Positions 10,661-23,599 of a stretch of DNA of 64,000 bases are shown piece after piece. Numbering within the stretch: position 1 is the first letter of the stretch; each line of letters begins with the position of its first letter. Source of the DNA: Malurus cyaneus samueli (taxonomy: Eukaryota; Chordata; Aves; Passeriformes; Maluridae); NCBI GenBank assembly GCA_009741485.1, contig CM019218.1:35340387-35404386 (forward strand). Reading direction: 5' to 3'. The translations under genes and the position numbers were made by a program. Below the pieces are notes generated by a model. The model saw only the letters and a list, made by a program, of their open reading frames with translations. It was not told where the DNA came from and searched no databases.

Positions 10661-13600
10661 AAGCTTCTGATCCCAGCATTCATGTAATGATGAAGTAACT
10701 GCACCTAACCAAAGGTATTCTTGCGGTGTCCAGTCTACTGCTTTTTTTTGCATCCTCGAGACAATTTACTATCTTTTTAAAATTATATTCCTCTGTTCTC
10801 CTTGCATCCTAGAGATCACCTTTCAACCCAGTAAGAAGCCTCCTCTGGAGTCCTTTGGTCTCTTTTGCTCAGCCCAGAAGAGTGCTGAACAAGTTGTGGA
10901 GGCTGCATGTGCCACCTGTTCTCTTGCAAACTGGGACTGGAACTTGGATGTCTCTCAGTGCATCTGTTTTAATGTGTTTATAATTGAAATTTCTTGCTAC
11001 AATCTTCTTTTTATAAACTTGCAAGAGATTGTTAGTGCAACTGGTGAGGCTGGTTGTAAATTACTCTGTGATAATGATGCTATAAAAGGGAGGCATTATG
11101 GGAAACCAATTGTAAATTTCACACAGGACAGTTATATGCTACTGAAGAGCATCATCTCTTTATTCTTCTTCCAACTTGGCTTCCATGCCAAACTGTGAGA
11201 GATCTCTCTGACTTGAGAGGTCTTCAGCTCCCCATCCTGCCAAATGCCAGTGAATGTGTCCTGGTTGTTTTTTAGAGCAATTCATGGCAAAAGTAACATT
11301 AGTCTTTGTAGGATAGAAGAGGCAGGAGCTTCAACCAGCTCCAGTATTAATTAAATCTGCTGAGGGGAGTGGAAAGTAGGGGCCTTGTAACAAGCAGGCC
11401 AGAATCTGCCTTTAATTAATGATATTGCCAAGTGAATTAATTAGAAGTTTAACTCAAATGCTACCTAGAAGGGTCTGTGGAGAAGAATGTCTAGCATTTC
11501 AACAAGAAAAATCGCAGTGGGCATCTTGTAAAGATTGGGACACATCTCCTTTACAGTGATTTGGCAGAAATGGAAGGTTGTGAAGCAGCCTGCCTCTGGC
11601 AGCTGAGAACATCTCCTAATTAGACTGTTTGCACAACACTTGTTGGCAGAAGAACGTATCTTATTTAGGATCTTTGGGGATGTCCCTCAAGTAAACCTTT
11701 CCAAGATGAGTATTTAGACTAAGTTCTTTATGTTTTTGTTGTATCCTTATTCACCCCTGTTTCCCACTTTTATTGCTGGTGGCATTAACCATTTATTCAG
11801 TAATGTTCAGCAAAGATAATTTCTGTTCTGAGGTAAGCATGGACCTTATGAGAGGCAGATTTTCAGCAAACCATTGTCGGATGACAGAATTATTGTCACC
11901 ACTGCTGGGTGAACTTCACATTTTGCTGAATGATGCAAGGTCACCTTAGGTTGAAATGTTCCTTCATATAAAGTAATAAGCAACAAGTGGAAAAACTAGA
12001 ATTCAGGCTTCTATGTATTTTGGAATCCTAGTTATAATTTTATATTTACCAAAAAAAGTGTAGAAAGCTCATCGGAAGTTGGTTGGAGAAACAACTGTTT
12101 CTTTAAACAGGGAATTTCCCTCGCCCTGAATTACATTTCATGTGTCCTTTTAAACAGTTTTATTTCAAGTAAGTCTATCTTAATTGATCCCCTGAGAGCC
12201 TCTGAGAGGTTCCTTGCTGCATCAGCTCTTGCTCATTAATGTGTTTTACTGTTAATGAAGATATGTAAATACCAATTTTTTTTAAAAGGTCTTCACCTCC
12301 ATTATTTCACAATAGGTTTGCCATTCCTGCAGATATTTGCTGATGTTAGTTAACAACAATGTCTGTTCCTCGTGATCATCTTGCCCTGCAAAACAACTTG
12401 TGATGCATTGATGGAACTGAATGAGAAGCAATAGATCAGCTCTGCTAGATATTTCCAGTGCATCAAAGGAAAGCGGAGTTTGCTGTTCCCTCAAGGCTTA
12501 AATTCTCAGGAGACACTAAAGATGCTAGCTTCCCACCTGCATTGACTTCTGGTAGTATTTCAGTGCTTAACTCTTTTTATTTTCCTTTAAAAAATCTCTG
12601 CTTCAGTGATTTGTGAAATCCCGAAATTGCTAGAGAAATTTTGTCCTAATATCTCTCTGAAACTTGAATTACTGACTTTTTTTTTTTATCACTGAAGTAC
12701 AGCTGCCTTTATAGCAAATCATTTTGTTTGGTCATTGACAGACCCACATAAACCCCTAGCCAGAAGGGTGATGAAAGTTAGAGGAAATGCACCTACCTTC
12801 TGAGATATAATTGTATACAAGACAAATGATAGAAGAGTCTTTGAAAGCAGGTGGAATTAAAGCACTGACACAGTAAGTATAGGGCCTGAAAAAGTTTTGT
12901 TAGCATCTCTTCAGTGTCTATTACAATTGGTCCTCCTTGCAGCATGTCCAGTTTTCTCTTTGTTAGGCATCAGAGGATGACTAATACACTGCTATTCAGA
13001 AAAAAAAAAGAGGCTTTTATTGGCAGTAGTAATCTTATGCAGCAGTAATGCTATTTTTAAGTTATAACATGCATTTTGCACATGAATCTATGCTGATTTC
13101 AGTGTGCTTTTTTGATTATTTTCCACAGAAAGCAAAGTAACCTTATTCTTCCTCTGATAGTTGGTTTTAAGTTATTGTTGCTCTACTGACATGTAACCTG
13201 ATGTTTTCAGGAACACTAGGCATCTGTTTCTCATATTGGTTTTAGTGGGATCTGTGTTTATGAGGAGTTGGTCATTTTTTGGTGTCCAGACGTACAGCTT
13301 GGAGTTCAGCTTTTGGCATCTAGCTTTGGCAATTGTTAAGTATCCTGAAACTTAGCATGAGGTGTTTGACCCTGTTTAAAAGGACAGATATTTAGCCAGG
13401 AATTTTTAAGGGGTTTGTTGTTTCCAAAAACTGCCAAAGTGCAACTCTGCCTGTCCCTTACAACCGATGGCAAGGATTATGTGATACTTGGAATTTTGGA
13501 CTGTGTGTAGCTGAAACACCCAGAAAAACAATCCAGTACACTGCCCATCTCCTGTTTTCCATTCCAAATAGTGAATCTTCTTTGGGATTTCACAGACTAG

Positions 13601-14481
13601 AAGTGTTTTGATGGTAGACTGTAGAAATTGGCTGTTTTCCTTTTTTTTCTTTCTAAGAAGTGACCACCCCTTTGTAAACCTGGTTGAGTAGGAGGAGATG
13701 GTTTGTCATACCCTCTCATGCTTATGGGCTCTGCAAGTAATATGTCAACAGACAATTCCTTTTGGAGAGATTGTGGCTTTTTGGTGATGCTTTAGATAGA
13801 AACACAAGCACATTTTTACACGTGTAATTTCAATGTAACTGTTGGAAAATCTGTTTCTGACATGTTCTTTCTGATAAACCCCTTAATAGTCATTGTCTTC
13901 AGGGACAGGACATATTCCCCACGTATAATTTGCCTGTCTCATTTCAGACTTCACAAGGAAAGCTAAATGAGTGCTTTTCCATCATATTGAACTTGTCTTC
14001 TTGCTTCCAACCCACTATCCAATTTCATATTTCAGGCTTCCTCTGTAAAGTAAAACTCTGTTCTGAAAGAATAGAAAGGAAGTGCGTAACAAATCAAGAG
14101 TAAATTCACTTTATAATGTCTTATGCTTAAGTGCACAGCAAAGTATGTTTTTTCAGTACTTGTGCTTTTATGTTTAACATCTGTGTTATGCATAACAGCC
14201 TCTGAATCTTTTACCAAAGTGAAGGTCGTGGTCCAGAGGAAACCTCAGGCAGCTGGAGCTGAGGTAGATTGTTACCTGTTTGAATGATACCTGAGAATGG
14301 CACACATTTGCCTCCCTGTGATGTGTATCTTTACATGTGTCTATTCAACATAAATGATCTAACCTCACATATTCAGGATCTACAGTTACCTCAGTATTCC
14401 CAGTTTAATAACCTGCTTTCAGTCACTTAATTTTGCTTACCTTGTCAGCCTAGGCATTACATTCTTGGGCTTGCTTTCCCC

Positions 14482-14499
14482 CAAAGGTAAATACCTTTG
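14482..14499. repeat. Inverted repeat, 8-bp arms with 2-nt spacer
   Basis: Arms CAAAGGTA and TACCTTTG are separated by AA. The short arms make a chance origin likely. It is recorded because AGGT(A)/(T)ACCT half-sites in inverted array resemble nuclear-receptor-type dimers. Confidence 0.6.
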
Positions 14500-15869
14500 A
14501 GAAATTTTAAGGGGGCTTCTCTGAGCACAAGAGGTGTGAATAAAATGTTTGAAGACAGTGGGTAGGGGTTTTCAGAGCTCTCTAGTATAAGTAGAATTGC
14601 ACAAGTAAGAAACTGAAATTTATCACAGAAGTACTTCCATGAGACAAGAAGTGATTTTGCATCTTCTAGTGGAGACTGACTAGATGCTTACATTATCACT
14701 CCTTGAAGACTTTTTACCTGATTTATTGTATGACCTTAGCAAGAAAAGGTGTCCAGCTCAAAAAACCCATGAAGACAAGTACTTTTGATTTGTAGTCTTT
14801 ATAGTTCCGTAGAAGACAGGCCCTCAGGACCTTGGTGTTATATATGGAGTTTTCTTTCTAGCATTCTTTTCTGCCGTCTGAGCATGCAATGTGAAAAAAA
14901 AAAGCCTGAGAATATTGTCCTCCACACATTTTGAGGCTTAAAATTCAGGCAATAATAATATTAGCACTGTACACACAGCCTTGTTGCTTTTTCTTTATGT
15001 GAATATATTTGTGCATACTATAATCCAAATGCCTCCCAGACACGTGTGCATTTTTGTACAATCCATAAATCTTTTGGGTAGTACCTTTTACATTCCTTCA
15101 ATCTTGTCTGTTTTTTGCTTCTCTCACTATTGCTATGGTTTAGAATCTTTGTATTTCTTTTTCCTGTGACTTGGTTCTTATCAAATTTGTTATATGCAGA
15201 ATTCATTATATGCATTGTGTGACACGTAGAGAGAAGTAATGAAGTGCATGTGATTCTTCAGAGGAGCAAGCATTTGTCCAAGTGGTTACAGCTCTGTAAG
15301 GTTTGGGCTACAGACCATAAGCTTGAGTTGTACACATATTTTTCAAATAATAGCCATGCCTGCATTAGGTAATTTCCAGAATTACATGGGCCACAAAAAA
15401 AGCACTTGTATTGGAAAAAGACTGTTTCCAGAATACATGTATTTGCTTCTAATTCTGAAAAGTGCCTATATATCGTGATATCTAGAATTTTACTAAAAGG
15501 TCATTCTTACGTGTTTGAGAACTATTGTAGGGATGTTACAGATTTTAATTCATAGCAGTTACAATTTTTTTTGGCTGCCAGGGCACAGTTGGACTTGGAC
15601 TATTAAGGTGACTTGGTTTTATAGGCCATATGGAAAAGAGTACCAATAAAATGCCTCAGAACTCTTTAAAATAGCCTAAAATAGAGCAGCACGGTGGATG
15701 GGATAAAAAAAAAATTCTATTCTGTTTAAGATGACCAGTATGATTTGTTTGCCGCCTTGTTAAATCTCTTCATCACACCATGCTACCTTGTGTTTGTTTC
15801 ATTCAAAATCTTTAGAAATTCCTGGCTGGAATGCAGGCACTAAATAGTAAAGAGAGATTATGGATGATG

Positions 15870-16554
15870 AATGGATTTAGAGCAACCTGGCTGAGAAGGA
15901 CTTGGGATAGTGGTAGATGAAAAAATTAAATATGAGCTGCCAACATGTGCTTGCAGCCCAGAAAGCCAGTCACATCCTGTTCTACCTAAAGAACCATGGT
16001 CAGCAGGTTAAGGGTGGTGGTTCTCCCTCTCATTTCAGCTCTCATGACACTTGACCTGGAGTGTTGCAGCCAGCTCTGGGATCCTCAGCACAGGAAGGAT
16101 GTGGACCTGTTGAAGCAAGTCCAGAGGATGGCCACAAAGATTGATCAGAGGTCTGGAGCACCTCTGCTAGGAAGAAAGGCTGGGAGAGTTGGGGTTGTTC
16201 AGCCTGGGGAAGGCATTGGGGAGCTGTCACTACAGCCTTTCAATATAATAAAAGGGTCTTGTAAGTAAGATGTAGAGACATTTTACCAAGGCCTATAATG
16301 ACAAGACAAAGGTGAACTGAAAGAGGGTAGACTTAGATTAGATCTTAGGCAGAAATTCTTTACTCAGAAGGTGGCGAGGCACTGGAATGGGTTGCCCAAA
16401 AGAGTTAAGGGTGTTCCATCCCTGGAACTGTTCAAGGTCAAGTTGCACAGAGCTTTGAGTAACCTGATCCAGTGAAAGATGTCCCTACTCATGGCAGGAG
16501 GGATGGACTAGATGGTCTTCAAAGGTCCTTTTCAATCTAAACTGTTTTTTGATT
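15870..16554 (+). mobile_element. CR1 LINE, 5'-truncated 3' end (plus orientation)
   Basis: This stretch follows the well-known 3' end of avian CR1 elements. It holds the C-terminal part of ORF2, then a 3' UTR with hallmark phrases such as TTGGGGTTGTTCAGCCTGG (near 16190), AGATTAGATCTTAGGCAGAAA (near 16335), GGCACTGGAATGGGTTGCCC (near 16378) and GGATGGACTAGATGGTCTTC (16501-16520). It ends at the expected terminal block near 16554. The usual short terminal repeat units have largely decayed. Truncation at the 5' side is normal for CR1. Many substitutions and small indels mark it as old and inactive. The exact left boundary is uncertain by some tens of bases. Confidence 0.93.
15876..16265 (+). 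pseudogene. Remnant of CR1 ORF2 C-terminus (broken)
   Basis: Within the CR1 copy, the frame from 15996 still reads as the C-terminal end of the CR1 ORF2 polyprotein (endonuclease plus reverse transcriptase). The residues QLWDPQHRKDVDLLKQVQR (16071-16127) match the conserved CR1 tail, which normally lies downstream of the reverse transcriptase core. After about 16142 the frame departs from the family, which points to a frameshift. The catalytic reverse transcriptase and endonuclease parts are absent because of 5' truncation. No function is expected. The 90-codon open frame 15996-16268 is this fossil and should not be annotated as a host gene. Confidence 0.85.
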
Positions 16555-18371
16555 ACACCCAGGGCTCCACAGTGCAGTTAGTTAAATCTCTCTTGTGTTC
16601 AGCAAAGGTGGAGGAGAGGCAGCTGGGCAGCTAGAACTCCTTATTATGTGAAAGAGCTGTGGTCCTTCAGGTGAAAGTCTTTGAGACACCACATTCTGAT
16701 TAGAAACCTACTTTTAGTGACTGTCTCATGGACTGTTCAGTTTAGGTACACAGCAGTTGTGCCTGAGCAGTGGTGACACAGAGCTCTGTTGGAGTGGTGT
16801 GACGTGACAGGACAGCCAGCAGTTTGATAGGCATTTCTAACAGATGTGTAGTGCAGTAGCTAAAATTTCACAGTCCCTCCAGTGAGCTCTGATGATGAGC
16901 TCATGTTTTTTGTTTGTGAAGAAGGGAACATCTGGACACAGTTAAAATTATATTTAATATTGATGGTGAAGGAAAACAATGCCAGTACCAATATGACCTA
17001 AAACTAAACCCACTTAAAATAAAATTGTTGTTTCCTCATGTGATTTTTCCTTCCTGCCTACAACAAAAAATCTAGGGAAGGTGGAAGGTAGCAGGTTTTA
17101 ACTCGCATGTTGGCATCATCTAACACGCTCAGGTGCAGTGGGAGAAAAGTCAAGGTGACGGAAAATCCCTGAAGCCCCCTTTTTGCACCAGTAAATGTAT
17201 GCAGATATGCAGGTGGGAGGCTACACCTTTTCTGTTACCAAAGCTCCAACAGCTGGGTTTGCTTCTCACAGTTCAGGCACTAAACTAATTTACAGTAGTA
17301 GTGGGATTTCAAATTAGAGTATGAGCATGTGGAAGAGACAAGTGGTCAGGCTTTTACATAACTGAATAGTTGAACTTAATTCTCAGAGCACATCAGCTGG
17401 GCCAGTCTGTCTCATGGAGGTGCACCATCAGAAATGCCCTAAATGAGGTTAGAAAAGGATGTGTGAGACTGCTAAGGACACGTGTTTTTGTTCTTGTTAA
17501 CCCAAGCATTGTGTAGATGGTTTAGCCAGCTGGAGAAGATGAATCTGAAGGAGCCACTTAGAACAGTTTTCTCAGGAACAGAAAAACTACCATTTACTGT
17601 GCCTGTTACCCTGAGAAGAAAGAGATGTAAAGGCAACTTTCCCTGAAAATCTTATAGTCTCAGCATTTTAGTCCAATATCATGAATCTGATTAGCAAACA
17701 TGGCTTCTCCTGTGTTAACTAAAATAAGCAGGTGTTAAGAGTGACAAATTGGATTAAAATGCAGAGTTTTTAAGTGTAATGGATAACCTTACTGGTGCCC
17801 TTGGACGTGGTGAAGATAACAGTGGAAGCCTGATTGTCATTCAGAGTAGGAATTTGTATGGGGAGAGAAGGGCTGGCAGCTGGTTTCGTTTTTTTGTTTT
17901 TTTTTTTTAAATACATCAGAAGGAGGTTTGTCTACCAATTGCCTATCAGTTTCTAGTGGATTTCCTAGAAACTCAGTGTGCTGCATCAAAGAAAACTGGA
18001 GGGGTGGCTGGGAAAGATTGTCTACCTGGTAATGCAGGCTTTTTATGACATTTATCTACAGCAGAAAACAGATCACAGATCTGAGAGAAAACAGCCTAAT
18101 GAGAGTATTCAGAGGTGTTGAAATAAAGGTAATATTGTCTAGATAGTGACATAAAAGACCCCTTTGTGTCTGGAATGGTAATGAGGATGTTTCCACCTTT
18201 TAGGCTTCTGACAGACTTTGAAATAAAGAAGGGAAGAAATACAGGCAAAAGGGAAGAGGCCATGGCGGCCAGAAGACAGGGTTGGAGAGATCATAAAATA
18301 CTGGCAGAAGGAGCTACCAGAAAGTGCTGGAAGTGCACTCATCCTACACTTTGCCCTGCACTGTAAAAAAT

Positions 18372-18399
18372 AAATGGTAAAGCCATGGTTTTACCATTT
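18372..18399. repeat. Inverted repeat, 10-bp perfect arms, 8-nt loop
   Basis: AAATGGTAAA (18372-18381) is the exact reverse complement of TTTACCATTT (18390-18399), with loop GCCATGGT between them. An AATAAA-like sequence overlaps the left arm (about 18369). It could form a small hairpin in RNA, but the stem is AU-rich and weak. Confidence 0.85.
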
Positions 18400-20125
18400 G
18401 CAGACTGGGTGGTATTAGCCCCAAATGTGTGTAGTTTAAATAAAGATCTTAAAGAAACAGACTGCAGAAAGGCTTTTATGAACACTCCTGTAGAGCTTTC
18501 CCAGGGCTGGTGCAGGGGGCCTGTCAGCACCATCACACAGAGCAGTGTTGGTGGCTGTCTGCAGGCTGTCTGCAGGGTCCTGCTGCCTGAAGGAACTCCC
18601 ATTAGATCCTGCCCATCTGATTTCTTGCACCTCGAAGCTCCTACATGATGTACCTTACCATCTTGCAGTGCCCCCTTGCAGCCATCTTTTGAACATGCCT
18701 TCATGTATAGTAAGTTTTGTACAAGCTGTGGTTGATTCATAGCACACGATTTCTTGGAAGCTGTGTTAAATCCCCTCTTTTGGTTAGCAGAATGAAACCT
18801 GATAGCTTGACCTAGAAATTGAAAGAAAAGAGGCAGAAGGGAAAGGAGAGTTAATGGATTAACTCAGCAGAGCAGCTGAGATAAAGGGTCCATATTTCAT
18901 TCTGCTGCTGTTTCAACAAAGAGAGGTTTTTCTTTAAGTGTCTGCTTTAACCCATGTGGATGGATCTTTGCTAGTTGGTGACCCAGGAGAGCAAGGAACT
19001 TTCATCTACACCAGAGGACTGCCACAGGTCCTTTTTCTTCCCTTGCAAACTTATTTTAAAAATGCAGTTCCATTTTATTCAATGAGAATATTGAAGTGCC
19101 AAAGGTGAGAGGCTAAAAAGGCAGAGGTAAACAACAGAGGGAAAATGTTTTTTGGTTAGCGTAATGGAGAACATGGTTAGAAAAGATGTTGCAATGGCAG
19201 GGACCACAAGGGGAGGTGCCTCTCCTGCCAGTAAGAGAAGGAGGAGTTCAATGACCAAATCTTTGTTATATTTTAGAAATAAAATGTACAGTTATCACTG
19301 GGTTGCTGAAAGCACATAATGCTTCTGTATATTTTATGGGAGGCTTGTGGTTGATTAAGCAGTGGTCTAATTTCCATATTATTCTGAAAGATTCTAAAAA
19401 GATAAATAAATACTAGTGTTTATTTACTGCCTTGCAGGTGGCAAAGGTCTGCACATTTTCTTTAGACAAGCCTGTTTCCTATTAAGAAGATGCTGATCAT
19501 TGACATTTAACATCTGTGTCCAATAGAGAGCATATAGTTCTCTGAGGGAACTTAGATTTGGGAATGAGACAGGGAGCTAAAATTGGTTGTGCTCCACTGA
19601 GGCATTCATATTTACTGGTGTCTGAGAGGTGCATAAAGAGTTTACCTGATAAATTATTCTACTGTCTTCCTTGACTCTGTGGCTCAACACTGGAGAGATC
19701 GCATTTTGCTGTTAAATGAAAAATACAGGGACAAGAAGATGTCTGTCTCCCTGGTCTGCCTGTGTGATGGCTTTGCTGGCACCATCCATCTTGCAAAGCT
19801 GTGCACTTTTCAGTGACCTAAGAGATAAACTCTGTGTCACACAGTGTACCCGGCTTCTGTTCAGCTGTAAAACGATCATTAAAAGAGTTCTGACCTTTCA
19901 GTTTCTTTCCTTATGTAGTTTCTGGAGTGATCTAACAACAGTAATAGCCATGGAGTTGGTCGTTCCCCAAATAATTTTCTTCTGTTCATTGAGAAACACT
20001 GCTCTCCAGCCAAGAAACTCACAACACAGTTTTTAATAGATTTTGCATACAATTCTGATTTTCTTAAAAAAACAGCTGTTTCTCTTTGCTTGTGATCTGA
20101 CCCATTCCGATCCATGGGATATAGT

Positions 20126-20270
20126 TCTTTTTAATTTTTTAAAAATGTTTTTTTTTCATTTTTGAAATTTTAAAACTGTAATTTGATTCTTTTGTAATTT
20201 TTTAACTTGGAGGTTTCATTTCTTTTGAGAACCTTTTAATTTTACTCATGTAATTTTAATCTTTTCAAGG
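20126..20270. repeat. AT-rich low-complexity stretch
   Basis: Repeated TAATTTT and TTTTAAA words dominate with very little G or C. Such stretches are typical of AT-rich intron DNA and of scaffold or matrix attachment candidates. The sequence alone cannot separate these. Confidence 0.7.
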
Positions 20271-21096
20271 CAAAGGGCAGTTCAGGTACATGCTCTCTCT
20301 TTGCATTTAGACAGCGTTTGAGGTGCAGGTCTGCAATTTATCAGAGAATTGAGATGTGACACCTGAGCTGCTTGGCCCTGCAAGTAATACTGATTACCTG
20401 GACACTCAGATGGTTGAACTGCCTTGTCTCCTTTAAACGAGTGTTCCAGTGAGGGTGTCCAGGGTCATCTTGTGTCTAGGGTTTCTCTTCTGAATCAGGG
20501 AGGGAATCTTGGAGTGGGTGTCCTTATATTTGTTGCTGACCAATTAACTGAAGGTTTAAAGTTGCAATAACTGTCTCTTAGGGGAATGCACATTGGGTAA
20601 AGAGCTACATTATCATCCAGAACAACTGGTCTACACAGCTGAACAGGTCATATGGTAAAGGATGATCATACGAATATTCTAAATATGACAAATGCCATCT
20701 GAAGCAGGAACTAAACAAGTTGTACATTGAAAAATGGAGATTTTAGCCTCACACATGTACAGATATAATCTTCAGTGCTGTGGATGATTCTTTATCTGTA
20801 TATTGCCAGATTTTCCAAGTCATGGCATAGCTTAAACTGGGACTTCCAGTTTTTCTTGTGCCATGACAAGTTGTTCTATACTTGTCAGGCAGAATATAAA
20901 AACTCAGAATATTAGAGTACAGATATGGAGAAATTAAATAATACATTTATACTCTTATCACATCATAACTCCCAGTGTCTGTACTGCACACTTTGACATA
21001 GACTTATGACAAGAATAAATTCTGTGCTTTAGTTGGCTGTTGATGCACTTAAGTGAGAGTGAAGGCTTGAGGCAAAAGATGTTAGTTCTGTAATAG

Positions 21097-21124
21097 TAAA
21101 ATATATATAGTTAAAATATATATA
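21097..21124. repeat. Two TAAAATATATATA blocks, period 15
   Basis: The 13-base unit at 21097-21109 recurs exactly at 21112-21124, separated by GT. It is a tiny AT-rich duplication. Confidence 0.85.
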
Positions 21125-23599
21125 CACCTAAAAGGATTGCAGTTAGGCATTTGAGACCCTCACTTGTGATCTGTGGGCAGGACAAAGTCTTAATCATGAA
21201 AAGAAATGAGACTCAGGAATTTCAGACCCCCGAAATGGGTGGGAATGAAATCTGTTTGGATCCTTTGAAGCCAAGTTTTTAGATTGCCATAATAATGAGA
21301 TGCTGCAGTTGTAGATCTTACATAAAAAAATAAAAATGCACATCATTTACATTTTTGTTCTTAATGATCACACTCAAGCTATTTTTTTCCATATTCCAGA
21401 CGAGATTCTCCTCTCATCATGCAACTCTGGGAGATAAAGTTTTATATAGAATGCTAATATTGCAAGCTTTGTGACAAAACCCAAAATGCTCACAATGCTA
21501 TGAGTAGAAGGCTAAATTGCTTCAGATTATGAACCTAATGAATTTGCAAGGCCTGTGATGACTTTCAAGTAATCTTTTGTTGTTCTGTTTTTTTGAAGGT
21601 GTATGAAAATCATCTGAGAGCAAACAGCATGTAGAATGGCACAGGAGGGAGTTTTTCATCACTGTTGTATATCTCATTTTGGACAACCTTGAGTTCTGTC
21701 AGACTTAAATGGCAAGCTCACTGTTAATTTCAAAGTTTAAAGCGATCTTTAATCTTTCCCTTATTTTGCTAACTCATAAACAGCATTATGGTTTTCAGTG
21801 CTCAGTTACAGGGTTCCCACCAGTACCATCAGGTTGTCCTTGATAGGTGGGAGAATCCATTTTGCTAAAGGTTCAAGAGGTCTTTCTCAGGAAACAAGGC
21901 CCATAGAATACTGCTTAACAGTAGGTCTGTTTGCAGTGTGGAGCCTAAACATACATTTTGTAAGTGCATGAACGTCAGAGGCGAAGAAAGAAATGAAAAT
22001 AAAGAAAATAAATATCCAGTACTACTAAACACTGGCCAATGCACTGAGTAGAAAAAAAAATCATAGAAGGAGCCATTTTTTTCTTTTTATTAAGGCGTTT
22101 TCTCAACAAGGATTATTTCTTAGTTTTTGAAATACGTTCATTGTATTTTTACTTTCTAACTAAATAAAAAGAGGAATGTTTTGCATTCAACCCTTCTTCC
22201 CCCTACAGCTTTCATGCTAATAAGCTGCATAGATTCCAGAAGAATTTTTCTGTGTGACTATGACAGGTTTGTTAGTAGGTTATGTGGTCAAGGTGGATTT
22301 ATAATGGGATTTTGTATGTTTGGAGCTTGTGAGAGATTTTGAGTTTCAGACTCACTACAGTTAATTATTTCCAGAAGAGATAAAAATTTGGCAAAAATGA
22401 GGGAAATTTCCCTTTCCAAATCACCTGACTTGATCTCTCACAATCTAATACATGTGAAGGAGGTAATATTGACCTTTTCCATCCTGGAAATGCAATCTGG
22501 TTGGCTAGCTCTGGTGATAATTCAGCAATTCTGTCTAGGAAGGGGGTCTAGAGCTCAGCGTGCATGTAGTCCTATGAATGTTTGGCTGGATTCCAGTCTA
22601 AATTATATTCAGATTGGTAAACTAGAAATTAAAATTTCCATTGCTAATATGCTGAGCTGGCCAGCTTGTTTTATTATATTGTTTAACAGCATGTTGCCCT
22701 ATTGGTCCAAGTTCATGTCAAATTTGAATGAATGCTCGCAAAAGATGCTGTGTCACCCCCGTCTCAGAAGCCACTGCAATTTCATGATGCCTCTATGACT
22801 TTCAACTGATACTCTTCCACACAGACACTCACAAGTACATAATACTTTTGTTTTTGTACTGAAAAATTCTTGCAGTATTTTTAATTATTTTTTTGCTTCA
22901 TGTTGTCTCTATTAGACATACATTTTCTGTGTGGGGACCACAGGACTAAAACTGTTGTCTTTTTCATGGGATCACTCTAGGTTATTGTTTTTGGAGCTAT
23001 TTTGCAAATGCAGCTTTTGTGAACCTTGGTTTATTTTTGGTTAGTACAGAATACCAAAAGGCAAAGATAGCTTTTTGGCAATTGATAATTCTCCTAACTT
23101 TTGAGGGTATAGAAAAGATAATACTGAGGACAGTCACTGTGCTAGTCTGGTTGATGTAACAGTTTCAACAGTGGTGGTTCAGTTCTCTGCTACCCATCAC
23201 CATGCTTTCTTGAAGGCAGGAGAATCAAATAAATATGTGTATTCTGGACTTACCACCATTGGGGCAGCCTTGGACCAGTGTTCATAAACCTGGTTTAATT
23301 CAATGCTGGGAATGCTTATCAGTTCTCATCAAAGGTTGTCTATTCTGCCTTCATATGAGGAGCCACAATCAGCAGCATAAACGCTTGTTTAAAAAGGCTG
23401 ATAGAAAAGTGAGATCCCCCTGGTGATGCATCTGTAGCAGGGTCAGATGTACTGGAAGGCACAGGGGAGCTGAAAAGATCTTCTCAACCTTCTGAAAGAT
23501 GCAGCAGTGTGAATATAGTCCGTTGTTATATAAGATGTACCACTCTATGCAAGCAGATGCAGGTAGAGTCACTGCTGAAAATAGTTGCTGGTAAAATAT

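Larger units (their letters stand above)
8740..15868. other. Unique non-coding DNA, no gene seen
   Basis: No exon can be supported. Content includes a T14 run at 9732-9745, a cluster of TTAATTA homeodomain-type motifs at 11347-11443, an 18-bp perfect palindrome at 10643-10660 and a short inverted repeat at 14482-14499. Open frames such as 10896-11198 (+) are short, start in arbitrary places and show no family resemblance. Confidence 0.75.

Noticed and set aside
18262..18366. Small + frame starting in a good Kozak context (GCCATGG)
   Set aside because: Only about 34 codons follow, the frame extends upstream without a break, and no conservation evidence is available. Chance is more likely.
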